DNA of 64,000 nt from Mycolicibacterium peregrinum (lineage in GTDB: Bacteria; Actinomycetota; Actinomycetes; Mycobacteriales; Mycobacteriaceae). The position numbers were made by a program, and so were the translations under genes. The stretch is from contig NZ_LQPP01000033.1 of NCBI RefSeq assembly GCF_002102345.1, forward strand, positions 124,001 through 188,000, written 5' to 3'. The notes under the pieces were generated by a model. It was not told the origin of the DNA and did not search any database. It saw nothing but the letters and a program-made list of their open reading frames with translations. This document shows, in pieces, positions 33,983-43,507 of this stretch. Each line of letters opens with the position of its first letter. The first letter of the stretch is position 1.

Positions 33983-36127
33983 CTAACCCACCGACTCGGC
34001 GGGCTGTGGGTACAACAACTCCAGCTCGGCGAGATGCGCTGCAGCCGTCACCAGCGGCAGGGCCGCCGAGACCGCCAGATCGGTTCCGGTGGCCTCGGCG
34101 CGTAACGACACCACGAAGCCCTCGCCGATCGGTACCAGTTCCGACGTGGTGTCCGTGCCGGTGAGCCGGGCGCAGATCGCCGCGGCATGTTCCTCGATCA
34201 CCGAACGGGTCTGCGGATAGACGCCCAGCGGCGGGGGCACGATATCGGCGATCAGCTCTGCTACCGCCCGTACCCGGATGACCCGGTTGGCCGCCCGCAC
34301 CGCCGGGGCGCGTTGGTCGGTGGGCCCGCCGGTCTCCGAAAGGTACTGGCGGACAGCGTCATCCAGTGTCCGCGTGGCGGTGAGGGTGTCATGCCCGAGT
34401 GCGATCACGCGATCGGTGGCGGCCTCAGAGGCGCCCCGTGTCACCCGCAGCACGGCGGCATCGAGGAACTGGGCGCCCACCGCCCGGGCCTGATCGATCG
34501 CCTTGGACACCGAGGCCGTCGCACCCCGCGGCCACAACAGCACCGACGCCACGATCCCCACGAGTGCGCCCACCACGACGTCTTCCACCCGGACCAGTCC
34601 CACGCGCCAACCGGTCGGTGCGATCAGGTTGAAGTTGATCAGCACCATCATCGTGAACGCGGCCTGCCCGGCGATGAACGATCCGACCTTGGGCACATAG
34701 GCCGACCCGAATGCCACCAGAGGCAACAAGATCCACATCACCATCGGGTCCACCCCGACAAACTCGATGAGCACCGCGCCGAGGATGAAGCCGATCGTCG
34801 TGCCGGCCACCGCCCGCAGCACCCGCGTCCCGGTGTCCAGCGCACTACTGCGCAGCACCGACATCACACCCAGCACCACCCAGAACCCGTGCTGCACCGG
34901 AAACAGGTGGGTGACGGCCACCGCGAGGGCCAACCCCAGCCCGGTGCGCAGGCTGTTGCGCAGCACCACCGCGCGGGAGGCGACCAGGCCGCGGGTGATG
35001 GCGGCGACTGCGACGGTCTCGGGCATCACCCAATCCGCGGCCCCGGTTTCGGGGAGCCGCCGGCCCAGCACCCGGGCCCATACCGGGCGGGCGTCGGCCA
35101 GCGCCGCATTGCCGATGACGCGTCCGGTGACGGCGATGGTGGCCGAGATGGTGCGCCGGTTCAGCAGGACGCCGCCGACCTTGGCGGCGGACGCGTCGTC
35201 GGCCATGCTCAGGATCTGGGTGATGTCCTCGCGGTAACTGCTCTGGGCCACGGTGCGCTGCTCGGCGAGAGCGGCGCGCAGATCGGCTTCGCGGGCGGCA
35301 CGCTCGGCGCGATCATGAATCTTCAGCAGGGCGGCGCTGTCGCGCAGTACCCGCACCGTGGGCTCGCGCGTGGCACCCAGCAGTTCGCCCGTCTGGTCGG
35401 TGACCTGGTCGCAGATCCAGCCCAGATCGTCGACGACGCGCACCAGGGCGCGACTGCCCGCGCTGAGGGCGACGGGCCGGTAGTCGGCGCCGAGAAAGCT
35501 GGCGTACAGGGCGTTCATCGCGCGGGTGACGTCACGGTCCGAGGCCTGGCCCTCCAGCCGGTCGGCCAATAGCCGGCATACCCGCGCGGCGTCGCGGCGC
35601 AGCTCGTCGTGGTGGCGGGGCGCAAACAGGTACAGCGCGGCAGGCACGCACACCACCAGGGCGATCAGCCAGCCCAGCAGCCGGTCGGGAATCGGACCCA
35701 CGGGTGTACACAGCGGCAGCACGAACAGCAGCAGGGTGGCGCGTTGTCCGGCGGCGACGATCTCGCTGAGCACTCCGGAGAACGTCACCACCAGTCCGAC
35801 GACGAACATCGCCGCCACGCTCGGCCACGGGTACGGGGCCAGGACCGTGCCCAGCACGATCAGTACGAACCCGTTGAGGGCCAGGCCGCCGTAGGCCAGG
35901 GCGCGGGCCGGCCGGTTGCCCGGGAAGTCCGCCGTGATGAGAAGGGAGACCGCACCGAAGATCGCGAACAGCGGAGTCTGCGAGTCGCCCCCGACGGCGA
36001 AGCCCACGGCCGCGGCGACGGGTAGGACGATGGCGGCCCGCACGGCACGGCGCAGCGCGTCGTAATCGGGGTCCTTGTCCCGCAGGCGGTCAGCTGCCCG
36101 GTGCCAGATCTCGGCCGGGGTCAGCAT
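33983..36127 (-). CDS. FUSC-family membrane transporter
   Basis: 714 residues from ATG 36127 (MLTPAEIWHRAAD); the open frame extends upstream over the TetR gene without support. Two sets of about five to six membrane segments (residues ~35-165 and ~385-540) alternate with cytosolic regions, the pattern of aromatic-acid/toxic-compound exporters of the fusaric-acid-resistance type. It starts 11 bases after the TetR gene on the same strand, which is probably its regulator. Confidence 0.87.
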   Translation of the reverse strand: MLTPAEIWHRAADRLRDKDPDYDALRRAVRAAIVLPVAAAVGFAVGGDSQTPLFAIFGAVSLLITADFPGNRPARALAYGGLALNGFVLIVLGTVLAPYPWPSVAAMFVVGLVVTFSGVLSEIVAAGQRATLLLFVLPLCTPVGPIPDRLLGWLIALVVCVPAALYLFAPRHHDELRRDAARVCRLLADRLEGQASDRDVTRAMNALYASFLGADYRPVALSAGSRALVRVVDDLGWICDQVTDQTGELLGATREPTVRVLRDSAALLKIHDRAERAAREADLRAALAEQRTVAQSSYREDITQILSMADDASAAKVGGVLLNRRTISATIAVTGRVIGNAALADARPVWARVLGRRLPETGAADWVMPETVAVAAITRGLVASRAVVLRNSLRTGLGLALAVAVTHLFPVQHGFWVVLGVMSVLRSSALDTGTRVLRAVAGTTIGFILGAVLIEFVGVDPMVMWILLPLVAFGSAYVPKVGSFIAGQAAFTMMVLINFNLIAPTGWRVGLVRVEDVVVGALVGIVASVLLWPRGATASVSKAIDQARAVGAQFLDAAVLRVTRGASEAATDRVIALGHDTLTATRTLDDAVRQYLSETGGPTDQRAPAVRAANRVIRVRAVAELIADIVPPPLGVYPQTRSVIEEHAAAICARLTGTDTTSELVPIGEGFVVSLRAEATGTDLAVSAALPLVTAAAHLAELELLYPQPAESVG

Positions 36128-36138
36128 GATCGCCGATG

Positions 36139-36714
36139 TTAGACCGGTTGGTCCGATCCCGGCGTGGGAGTGAAGCGGCCCGTTTCGAGCGCGTCGCGCA
36201 TCTGGCCGGTGATCCACTCCAAGGTTTCGGGGTCGCGCGGCAACGTCGTCTGCTCGTAACCGACGACCAGATACAAACTCCATGCCGCGAAATACCGGGC
36301 GTTCCGTTCGTCGCCGATGATCTCGTAGGCGGATTCGAAGATGATGTCGAAACGCAGTTGGTCCACCACCGCCTGCACCTCGTATACGTAGGGCTCGAGC
36401 GAGCTCCATACCCGGATGGCTGCCTCGGCCCCGTGGGGCAGGGCCAGTGCTTCACCGATCAAGGACTCGATGCGGTGATGCGGATCAGTGTCGGCGCGGA
36501 TCGCCTCGACCACCCGCAGAGTGCGCGCCTCACGCCAGTGCGCGATCAACTCCTTCGTGTAGGCCGCCCAGTTGGGGAAGTAGTGATAGAAGGACCCGGT
36601 TGTGACGCCGAGTCGGTTGCATACCTCGGCAAGTTTGAGCCCGCCGTACCCGAGATCGGACAACACATCCAGACCGGTTTCGAAGTACGCCTCCCGCGAC
36701 ACCACCCCCGCCAT
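36139..36714 (-). CDS. TetR-family regulator next to FUSC transporter
   Basis: 191 residues. N-terminal TetR helix-turn-helix (GGLKLAEVCNRLGVTTGSFY, then HYFPNW) and an all-helical ligand domain. Cotranscribed with the FUSC exporter, so it likely represses that unit until an effector binds. The 120-base gap to the divergent TetR gene holds the promoters. Confidence 0.9.
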   Translation of the reverse strand: MAGVVSREAYFETGLDVLSDLGYGGLKLAEVCNRLGVTTGSFYHYFPNWAAYTKELIAHWREARTLRVVEAIRADTDPHHRIESLIGEALALPHGAEAAIRVWSSLEPYVYEVQAVVDQLRFDIIFESAYEIIGDERNARYFAAWSLYLVVGYEQTTLPRDPETLEWITGQMRDALETGRFTPTPGSDQPV

Positions 36715-36846
36715 CGGGCTAACGCTAGTTCGTCCTCAACATTTTCGGCGCGGCGGGGCTTTGCTGGTCAGCCGCATATAACGCGCACGAACATGACGGC
36801 ATCGGGGCTCTCAGGTGACGTGTGGCACAATTTGGGTGTGGCCCAT

Positions 36847-37473
36847 ATGGCGAGTCGAGGACCTGGACGTCCTCCCGCAGCAAAGGCAGCGGAGACACGC
36901 GAGCGCATCGTGCGCGCTGCCCGCGAAGTTTTCAGCGAACTTGGTTACGATGCAGCTACATTCCAGGCAATCGCGATCCGCGCGGATCTCACCCGTCCGG
37001 CAATCAACCATTACTTCAGCAGCAAACGTGTTCTGTACCGCGATGTGGTCGAGCAGACCAATGCGAAAGTGATCGCCGCCGGCATTGCCAAGGCCCGGGA
37101 AGCCACCAGCCTTCTCAACCGCATTTCGGCGTTCTTCGCGGCGGCCATGGATGCCGAGTCCACCGACCGGTCGGCGGCGGCATTCCTGGTGACTTCGGTG
37201 CTTGAGGCGCAGCGCCATCCCGAGCTCGTCTCCGAGGAGCACGACGCGTTGCGCAGCTCGCGGGAGTTCGTCAAGTGGGCAGTCGACGAGGCGATCGCGG
37301 GCGGCGAATTGACCACCGACACCGACATCCCGGCCATCGTCGAGATGCTGGTGGCGGTGATGTGGGGAATGGGCTTTTACGCCGGTTACGTGGGGCGTCG
37401 TGACGACGTGGCGGTCATCGTCGACAAGTTCGAACTGCTGATGGCGAACAAGCTCTGGCAACTGCGCGATTGA
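36847..37473 (+). CDS. TetR-family regulator (Rv0144-like)
   Basis: 208 residues. DNA-binding domain ETRERIVRAAREVFSELGYD with TFQAIAIRADLTRPAINHYF as the recognition part, then a ligand-binding domain. The gene precedes two SAM methyltransferase genes, the order I recall for Rv0144-Rv0146. The start is uncertain: ATG 36847 or in-frame GTG 36838; neither has a clear ribosome site. Long open frame upstream crosses the divergent TetR gene and is not coding. Confidence 0.86.
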   Translation: MASRGPGRPPAAKAAETRERIVRAAREVFSELGYDAATFQAIAIRADLTRPAINHYFSSKRVLYRDVVEQTNAKVIAAGIAKAREATSLLNRISAFFAAAMDAESTDRSAAAFLVTSVLEAQRHPELVSEEHDALRSSREFVKWAVDEAIAGGELTTDTDIPAIVEMLVAVMWGMGFYAGYVGRRDDVAVIVDKFELLMANKLWQLRD

Positions 37474-37544
37474 TGCGGCGGTGCCGTGAGGTGCCCCACA
37501 GCACCGCATAGATCGGCTAAGTATTCGGTAACATTGCTTGGCAA

Positions 37545-38507
37545 ATGACTGATCTGAGCGATGTACGGCCGGGTCGGGCCGAAGGCGACAGTTGGGACAT
37601 CACCGAGAGCGTCGGGGCGACTGCGCTGGCGGTGGCCGCCTCCCGTGCTGCCGAGACCGTGCAGCCCGAACCCCTGATTCGCGACGAGTTCGCCTTCCTC
37701 CTGGTGGCGGCCGCTGGTCCGGCGTGGGCGCAGCTGGCCGGTAGCGAACCGCACTGGATCGGTGACGATCCGGAGGCTCGCCGCATTCACGACATGGCCC
37801 GCAACTACCAGGCCGTGCGCACCCACTATTTCGATGACTACTTCACCGAGGTCACCCACGACGGCATCCGTCAGGTCGTGATCCTGGCAGCGGGCCTGGA
37901 CTCCCGGGCGTTCCGGCTGGACTGGCCGGCGGGCACCATCGTCTACGAGATCGATCAGCCCAAGGTGCTGCACTACAAGACCGAGACATTGCACGCGCAC
38001 GGGGCGCTGGCCCGGGCCGAGCACGTCCCGGTGCCGGTTGACCTGCGTGACGATTGGCCCGCGGCTCTGATCGACGCGGGCTTCGACCCCGGGCAGCCGA
38101 CCGCATGGCTGGCCGAGGGGCTGCTGCCGTATCTGCCTGCCGAGGCGCAGGATCGGCTGTTCGAACTCGTCGGTGCACACAGCGCGCCGGGGAGCCGCGT
38201 CGCGGTCGAGAGCTTCGCCATGGATCCGGCGCGTTTCACCCCGGAGAAGCGGGCCGCCCGTCGGGCCCGCGGCGAGAACATGCGCGCCTCGCTGGGGCTC
38301 GACATCGATGCCGACGCGCTGATGTACGCGTGTGACGGGCGCGCGGACGCCGCGGAATGGCTCGCTTCACACGGCTGGGAGGTCGACGCGGTGTCCAGTG
38401 CCGACGAGATGGCCCGGTTGGGTCGCGCGGCAGACGCCGACGAACTGGCGGAATTCGGTTTGGACAGCGTGCTGTTGCGCGCCCGATTGGACGGAGAATC
38501 CCGATGA
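37545..38507 (+). CDS. SAM-dependent methyltransferase (Rv0145/Rv0146 family), copy 1
   Basis: 320 residues of the mycobacterial leucine-carboxyl-methyltransferase-like family. Signature segments: GDSWDITESVGATALAVAA at the start, YQAVRTHYFDDYF, the SAM-binding VVILAAGLDSRAFRLDWP, and AWLAEGLLPYLP. Substrate unknown. Its stop overlaps the start of a close paralogue. Confidence 0.9.
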   Translation: MTDLSDVRPGRAEGDSWDITESVGATALAVAASRAAETVQPEPLIRDEFAFLLVAAAGPAWAQLAGSEPHWIGDDPEARRIHDMARNYQAVRTHYFDDYFTEVTHDGIRQVVILAAGLDSRAFRLDWPAGTIVYEIDQPKVLHYKTETLHAHGALARAEHVPVPVDLRDDWPAALIDAGFDPGQPTAWLAEGLLPYLPAEAQDRLFELVGAHSAPGSRVAVESFAMDPARFTPEKRAARRARGENMRASLGLDIDADALMYACDGRADAAEWLASHGWEVDAVSSADEMARLGRAADADELAEFGLDSVLLRARLDGESR

Positions 38508-39436
38508 GCTCACTGCGCAGCCACGATGACACCTGGGACATCGCCACGAGTGTCGGGTCGACGGCCGTGATGGTCGCCGCCGCCAGGGCTGGGGAGACGG
38601 GACGCGAGAACCCACTGATCCGTGATCCGTACGCGGCGATCCTGGTGGCCGGCGCCGGAACCGGCTTCTGGGAGACGCTGCTGGACCAGGATGTCGCCGC
38701 CAAGATCGCAGAGGTCGATGACGAGGCCGCCAAGATCTTCGAGCACATGGGCAGCTATCAGGCGGTGCGCACGCACTTCTTCGATGCGTACTTCACCGAG
38801 GCCGCGAACGCCGGCATCCGCCAGATCGTCATCCTGGCGTCGGGCCTGGATTCGCGCGCGTACCGGCTGGAGTGGCCGGCCGGCACCACGGTGTTCGAGA
38901 TCGATCAGCCGAAGGTGCTGGAGTACAAGGCCGAGACGCTGGCCGCCCATGGTGCGCAGCCGTCGGCGCAGCGCCGGGAAGTGGCCATCGATCTGCGCCA
39001 GGACTGGCCCAAAGCGTTGCGGGACGCGGGGTTTGACGATTCCCAGCCGACCGCGTGGCTCGCCGAGGGCCTGCTGATGTATCTGCCTGCCGACGCCCAG
39101 GATCGGCTCTTCGAGCTCGTCACCGAGTTGTCGGCCCCGGGAAGCCGGATCGCCGCCGAGACTGCCGGCGTTTCGGCCGGTGAGCGTCGCGAGGAGATGC
39201 GTGAGCGTTTCGAGCGTTTCGCCGCGCAGTTCAACATGGAGCAGGCGCTCAACATCCAGGACCTGATCTACGAGGACCCTGATCGTGCCGATGTGGCGGA
39301 GTGGCTGGGCGCTCACGGTTGGCGGGCCGACGGTGTGCACTCGCTCGACGAGATGCGCCGGCTGGGCCGCTACGTGGAGATCGAGCACGACGACACGCGG
39401 GCGTTCTCCACCTTCGTCACCGCCGAGAAGCTCTGA
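38504..39436 (+). CDS. SAM-dependent methyltransferase (Rv0145/Rv0146 family), copy 2
   Basis: 310 residues. Same motifs as copy 1: DTWDIATSVGSTAVMVAA, YQAVRTHFFDAYF, IVILASGLDSRAYRLEWP, AWLAEGLLMYLP. ATG 38504 overlaps the copy 1 stop (ATGA), so the duplicates are translated together. Followed by a strong hairpin terminator. Confidence 0.91.
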   Translation: MSSLRSHDDTWDIATSVGSTAVMVAAARAGETGRENPLIRDPYAAILVAGAGTGFWETLLDQDVAAKIAEVDDEAAKIFEHMGSYQAVRTHFFDAYFTEAANAGIRQIVILASGLDSRAYRLEWPAGTTVFEIDQPKVLEYKAETLAAHGAQPSAQRREVAIDLRQDWPKALRDAGFDDSQPTAWLAEGLLMYLPADAQDRLFELVTELSAPGSRIAAETAGVSAGERREEMRERFERFAAQFNMEQALNIQDLIYEDPDRADVAEWLGAHGWRADGVHSLDEMRRLGRYVEIEHDDTRAFSTFVTAEKL

Positions 39437-39450
39437 ACTCTCTGACATGA

Positions 39451-39486
39451 CAAAAGGGGCGCCCCGATTGCGGGGCGCCCCTTTTG
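39451..39486. terminator. Strong bidirectional hairpin terminator
   Basis: Perfect 16-base inverted repeat (39451-39466 and 39471-39486) with loop ATTG, GC-rich core GGGGCGCCCCG, A-run on the left and TTTTGTTTT on the right. It serves the methyltransferase genes on + and the small peptide gene ending at 39500 on -. Confidence 0.93.
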
Positions 39487-39499
39487 TTTTCGTTGTCGA

Positions 39500-39697
39500 T
39501 CAGTGGTTCGACATCGCCTTGGTGCGATTCACATTGGTGTGCTTGACCGTGGTGTCGACCTGAGGAACCGTTGCCTTCTGATGCATCTGGTGCACCCAGA
39601 GGTGGTGGTCCACTCCGGCTGAGGCGGGTGCGGACAGGCCCAGAAGGGCGGTGGCCACTCCGCTGACGAGCACTGCGGGAATTCCGAACTTTTTCAT
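39500..39697 (-). CDS. Small secreted His-containing peptide, paralogue 1
   Basis: 65 residues: a signal peptide (MKKFGIPAVLVSGVATALLG, cleavage likely after ASA at ~27) and a mature part of about 38 residues with HHLWVHQMHQ and TVPQVDTTVKHTN; six His in the mature peptide. AAAGGA precedes the start. Similar to the next minus-strand peptide. No family known to me. Confidence 0.78.
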   Translation of the reverse strand: MKKFGIPAVLVSGVATALLGLSAPASAGVDHHLWVHQMHQKATVPQVDTTVKHTNVNRTKAMSNH

Positions 39698-39856
39698 CTA
39701 TTTCTATCCTTTTTGCGAACACATTCCGCAGTGAACAACCGCCGGACCTGGGCGTTTATTCCTACTAAACGCTCACGGACGCGGTGACGGTGGTCACCAG
39801 ATCGGTCGGTTCATCGGGATGTGTCTGTGAGCCGCATCTGCCGGCCCGACGGAGCC

Positions 39857-40024
39857 TCAGTGGCTCTGGTGCACGGTGGTGTCGACGTGTGGCACGGTCA
39901 CGTGCGGGCCGATCTGATCCAGCCAATCGTGGTGGGACACATCGGCCGACGCGGCGCCGGCGAGACCCAGGACGGCGGCGGCCAGACCACTGGCGATCAT
40001 TGCGGTGAACCCGAACTTCTTCAT
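39857..40024 (-). CDS. Small secreted His-containing peptide, paralogue 2 (55 aa)
   Basis: 55-residue open frame on the minus strand: signal peptide MKKFGFTAMIASGLAAAVLG ending ASA, mature part of about 28 residues with SHHDWLDQIG and VTVPHVDTTVHQSH. Ribosome site AGAGGA seven bases before ATG 40024. It lines up along its whole length with the 65-residue neighbour (MKKFG start, HHxW, TVPxVDTTV), which makes both real genes. A longer frame in another phase at 39765-40067 is a shadow. Confidence 0.78.
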   Translation of the reverse strand: MKKFGFTAMIASGLAAAVLGLAGAASADVSHHDWLDQIGPHVTVPHVDTTVHQSH

Positions 40025-40242
40025 TTCCTCTGCCTCTTTCCAAATCTTGCTTTCTTGATTGGTTCAACTAAAGGAAGGCGCGGGTGATTCCTGATCAGCG
40101 CGGTTGGCGGCAATTGCCCCTTCGGTGGCAGAAATGCGTCGTCCCGGGCCGTAACCGACCCGGTTAACCGGGAGTTATCCGCCCGCCGTATACAGGAGGG
40201 GAGCTGAGCCGTTTCCCGGCCCGTTATCGAGGAGGAATCCCC

Positions 40243-41106
40243 ATGCCAGGAGTGCAGGATCGCGTTGTCGTCGTCACCGGAGCCGGCGGAGGTCTGGGCC
40301 GTGAATACGCCCTGACGCTCGCACGCGAGGGCGCCAGCGTCGTCGTCAACGATCTGGGCGGTGCCCGTGACGGGTCCGGCGCCGGACACAACATGGCCGA
40401 CGAGGTGGTGGCCGAGATCAAGGCCGCCGGTGGCCGTGCCGTCGCCAACTACGACAGTGTCGCCGAGCAGGCCGGCGCCGAGAACATCATCAAGACCGCG
40501 ATCGACGAGTTCGGCAAGGTCGACGGAGTGGTGAGCAACGCGGGCATCCTGCGTGACGGCACCTTCCACAAGATGACGTTCGAGCAGTGGGACGCCGTGC
40601 TCAAGGTGCACCTCTACGGCGGGTACAACGTGATCCGCGCCGCGTGGCCGCACTTCCGTGAGCAGAGCTTCGGCCGCGTCGTCGTCGCCACCTCCACCAG
40701 TGGCCTGTTCGGCAACTTCGGTCAGGCCAACTACGGTGCTGCCAAGCTCGGCCTGGTCGGCCTGATCAACACGTTGGCCCAGGAAGGCGCCAAGTACAAC
40801 ATCAAGACCAACGCGGTCGCGCCGATCGCCGCCACCCGCATGACGCAGGACATCCTGCCGCCCGAGGTGTTCGAGAAGCTCACCCCCGAGTACGTCGCCC
40901 CGGTGGTGGCCTACCTGATGACCGAGGAACTGCCCGACACCGACTCGGTGTTCATCGTCGGCGGCGGCAAGGTGCAGCGCACCGCCCTCTTCCAGAACGA
41001 CGGCATCACCTTCAGCGAGGTGCCTTCCGTCGATGAGATCGCCGCCAAGTGGGGCGAGATCACCGATCTGTCGGCCGCTCAGCAGGCCAGCTTCAAGCTG
41101 GGCTGA
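40243..41106 (+). CDS. Short-chain dehydrogenase/reductase (Rv0148-like)
   Basis: 287 residues. Rossmann motif VTGAGGGLG at 11-19, NNAG-like SNAG at 98-101, catalytic Ser153, Tyr164 and Lys168 (YGAAK). It resembles the dehydrogenase part of peroxisomal-type multifunctional hydroxyacyl-CoA enzymes, as Rv0148 does. GAGGAGGA precedes the ATG. The quinone oxidoreductase gene follows after five bases. Confidence 0.9.
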   Translation: MPGVQDRVVVVTGAGGGLGREYALTLAREGASVVVNDLGGARDGSGAGHNMADEVVAEIKAAGGRAVANYDSVAEQAGAENIIKTAIDEFGKVDGVVSNAGILRDGTFHKMTFEQWDAVLKVHLYGGYNVIRAAWPHFREQSFGRVVVATSTSGLFGNFGQANYGAAKLGLVGLINTLAQEGAKYNIKTNAVAPIAATRMTQDILPPEVFEKLTPEYVAPVVAYLMTEELPDTDSVFIVGGGKVQRTALFQNDGITFSEVPSVDEIAAKWGEITDLSAAQQASFKLG

Positions 41107-41111
41107 AATAC

Positions 41112-42077
41112 GTGAAGGCGCTTGTCGCGCAGGCACTTACCGGCACGTCCGGGCTGGCGTACGTCGACATCCCTGATCCTGTGTCTCCTGACATGGTCAT
41201 CATCGACGTCGGCGCCGCCGGTGTCTGCTTCCCCGACTTGCTGTTGCTCCGCGGCGAGTACCAGCTGCGGCTCGAACCGCCGTTCACCCCCGGAATGGAG
41301 GTGGCCGGAACGGTGCGCTCGGCACCCGAGGGCTCGGGATTCACCCCGGGCCAGCGGGTCTCGGCGATGACGATGCTGGGCGGCTACGCCGAGCAGGTGG
41401 CAGCCTTGCCCGCCAATGTGATCCCGACCGCCGACGGACTCGATGACGGCCAGGCCGCATCGCTGCTGGGCAACTACTACACGATGCAGTTCGCGCTGGC
41501 CCGCCGCGGTGGGCTGGTGCCGGGGGAGACCGTGCTGGTGCTCGGCTCGGCCGGCGGTATCGGCGTCGCCTCGATCCAGCTGGCCAAAGCCATGGGCGCC
41601 AAGGTGATTGCGATGGTGCACCGGTCCGGGGCCGAGGAGTTCGTCTCGTCTGTAGGTGCAGATGTGGTGCTGCCGCTGACCGGCGGCTGGCGTGAGGCGG
41701 TCATGGATGCCACCGGAGGCGAAGGCGTCGATCTGGTCGTTGACCCGATCGGCGGCGAGGCCTTCGACGACGCCATCCGGGTGCTGGCGCCCGAAGGCCG
41801 GCTACTGGTCATCGGGTTCGCCGCAGGCGGCGGCATCCCGACCGTCAAGGTCAACCGGTTGCTGCTGCGCAACGTCAGCGTGGTGGGCGTGGGTTGGGGC
41901 GAGTTCGTCCGCCGTCACCCCGCCGCTCAGGCCCAGGTCGGCGCCGAGCTCAACAAGCTGGTGGCCGGCGGGCTTCGTCCCCCTGCGCCGGTGCGGTACC
42001 CGCTGTCCGAGGGCGCGGCCGCGCTCGATGCGCTGGCCAGCGGGCAGGTGCGCGGGAAGCTCGTCCTGGAGGCTTAG
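41112..42077 (+). CDS. Zinc-independent quinone oxidoreductase (Rv0149-like)
   Basis: 321-residue medium-chain reductase. N-terminal GroES-like domain, then NADPH-binding VLVLGSAGGIGVASIQLAKAMG. No structural zinc Cys cluster, typical for NADPH:quinone reductases. GTG 41112 was chosen because the earlier in-frame ATG 41049 lies inside the SDR gene and the length then equals Rv0149. Confidence 0.9.
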   Translation: MKALVAQALTGTSGLAYVDIPDPVSPDMVIIDVGAAGVCFPDLLLLRGEYQLRLEPPFTPGMEVAGTVRSAPEGSGFTPGQRVSAMTMLGGYAEQVAALPANVIPTADGLDDGQAASLLGNYYTMQFALARRGGLVPGETVLVLGSAGGIGVASIQLAKAMGAKVIAMVHRSGAEEFVSSVGADVVLPLTGGWREAVMDATGGEGVDLVVDPIGGEAFDDAIRVLAPEGRLLVIGFAAGGGIPTVKVNRLLLRNVSVVGVGWGEFVRRHPAAQAQVGAELNKLVAGGLRPPAPVRYPLSEGAAALDALASGQVRGKLVLEA

Positions 42078-42079
42078 CA

Positions 42080-42775
42080 GTGAAAGCCCTGGCCTTCGAT
42101 GTGTTCGGTACCGTCGTCGACTGGCGGTCCAGCATCATCGGCGAGCTGGAAGCATTCGGTAAAAGCCACGGGCTGCAACGGGATTGGCCGGACTTCGCCG
42201 ACAACTGGCGGGCCGGCTATGCCCCGGCGATGGACCGGGTGCGGCGTGGTGAGCTGCCGTGGACCAGGATCGACGATCTGCATCGCGCGATCCTGGTCTC
42301 ACTGCTCGAGGAGGCAGGTGTCGAGGCAGGCCCGGACGAGATCGACCACCTCAACCGGGCCTGGCACCGGCTGGATCCGTGGCCGGACTCGGTGGCCGGG
42401 CTGAGCCGGCTCAAGCAGCACTACCTCATCACCACGCTGTCGAACGGCAACGTCTCACTGCTGACGAACATGGCCAAAAATGCCGGGCTGCCGTGGGATT
42501 GCGTGATCTCGGCCGAGCTGTTCCGGCACTACAAGCCCGACCTCGAGGCCTACCGCGGATGTGCAGGCCTGCTGGACATCGCACCCGAAGAGCTGACGCT
42601 GGTCGCGGCCCATCCTTCCGACCTGCGGGCCGCCCGTGCCGCCGGACTCGGGACCGCATACGTGGCCCGGCCTCTGGAGTACGGCCCGGACGCGACTCCG
42701 TACGACGTCACGGCCGATGATTTCGACATCGTCGCGACCGATTTTGTCGACCTTGCCGACCAACTTGGTGCGTAG
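42080..42775 (+). CDS. Haloacid dehalogenase-type (HAD) hydrolase
   Basis: 231 residues, type II 2-haloacid dehalogenase family. Motif I AFDVFGTVVDW holds the nucleophile Asp10; motif II TTLSNGN; motif III Lys in HYKPDLEAY; motif IV VAAHPSDLRAARAAG. GTG 42080 starts two bases after the upstream stop. Substrate unknown; the family name does not prove dehalogenation. Confidence 0.88.
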   Translation: MKALAFDVFGTVVDWRSSIIGELEAFGKSHGLQRDWPDFADNWRAGYAPAMDRVRRGELPWTRIDDLHRAILVSLLEEAGVEAGPDEIDHLNRAWHRLDPWPDSVAGLSRLKQHYLITTLSNGNVSLLTNMAKNAGLPWDCVISAELFRHYKPDLEAYRGCAGLLDIAPEELTLVAAHPSDLRAARAAGLGTAYVARPLEYGPDATPYDVTADDFDIVATDFVDLADQLGA

Positions 42776-42784
42776 CGTAGGGGT

Positions 42785-43507
42785 GTGGACACCGCATCGA
42801 GTCAGGCATTGCGCAAGGTGCTCGAGCTTCTCGCCGATCCGCCGGCCGAGCCGGACATCAGCAAGGGGTATCTCGACCTGTTGGGCGACGGCAGTGACGC
42901 CCCGAAGAATGCGGGATTCATCCAGAGGGTGTGGGCGTCCCCGCTTGGGTCGAAGCTGTACGACAACGCCCAGGGGATCGGCCGCAAGCTGATGACGGCG
43001 TGGCAGGAACCCACCGAATGGCTGAACATCCCGCCCGGCGGGCTCGCGCTCGATGTCGGCAGCGGTCCGGGCAACGTGACGGCCGCGCTGGCGCGGTCGG
43101 CCGGGCTGGACGGGTTCGCGTTCGGAGTGGACATCTCCGAGCCGATGTTGGCCCGCGCTGTCGAGGCCGAAGCGAGCCGCCAGGTCGGTTTCCTGCGTGC
43201 CGACGCTCAGAAGCTCCCGTTCCGGGACGACGTCTTCGATGCGGTGACGTCGATCGCGGTGTTGCAGTTGATCCCCGACGCAGAGGCCGCACTGGCCGAG
43301 ATGGTGCGGGTGCTGCGCCCCGGTGGGCGGATGGCGATCATGGTGCCCACGGCGACGAACCGTGGACCGGCGCAGCTGTTGTCGAAGGGCGGTGCACGTT
43401 TCTTCGCCGAAGATGAGCTCGCCGACCGGTTCGAGGGGCTGGGTCTGGAGCGGGTGCGGTCGAAGACCATGGGCACCATGCAGTGGGTGCGCGGGCAGAA
43501 ACCGTGA
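42785..43507 (+). CDS. Class I SAM-dependent methyltransferase
   Basis: 240 residues. SAM motif I LALDVGSGPGNVTAAL, acidic GVDISEPML, then DAVTSIAVLQLIPDAE and MVRVLRPGGRMAI typical of UbiE/type 11 methyltransferases. GTG start nine bases after the HAD gene; its stop overlaps the next gene (GTGA). Substrate unknown. Confidence 0.88.
   Translation: MDTASSQALRKVLELLADPPAEPDISKGYLDLLGDGSDAPKNAGFIQRVWASPLGSKLYDNAQGIGRKLMTAWQEPTEWLNIPPGGLALDVGSGPGNVTAALARSAGLDGFAFGVDISEPMLARAVEAEASRQVGFLRADAQKLPFRDDVFDAVTSIAVLQLIPDAEAALAEMVRVLRPGGRMAIMVPTATNRGPAQLLSKGGARFFAEDELADRFEGLGLERVRSKTMGTMQWVRGQKP

Noticed and set aside
36136..36846. Long + frame running into the second TetR gene
   Set aside because: Antisense to the first TetR gene and its promoter; TetR homology begins only near 36847.
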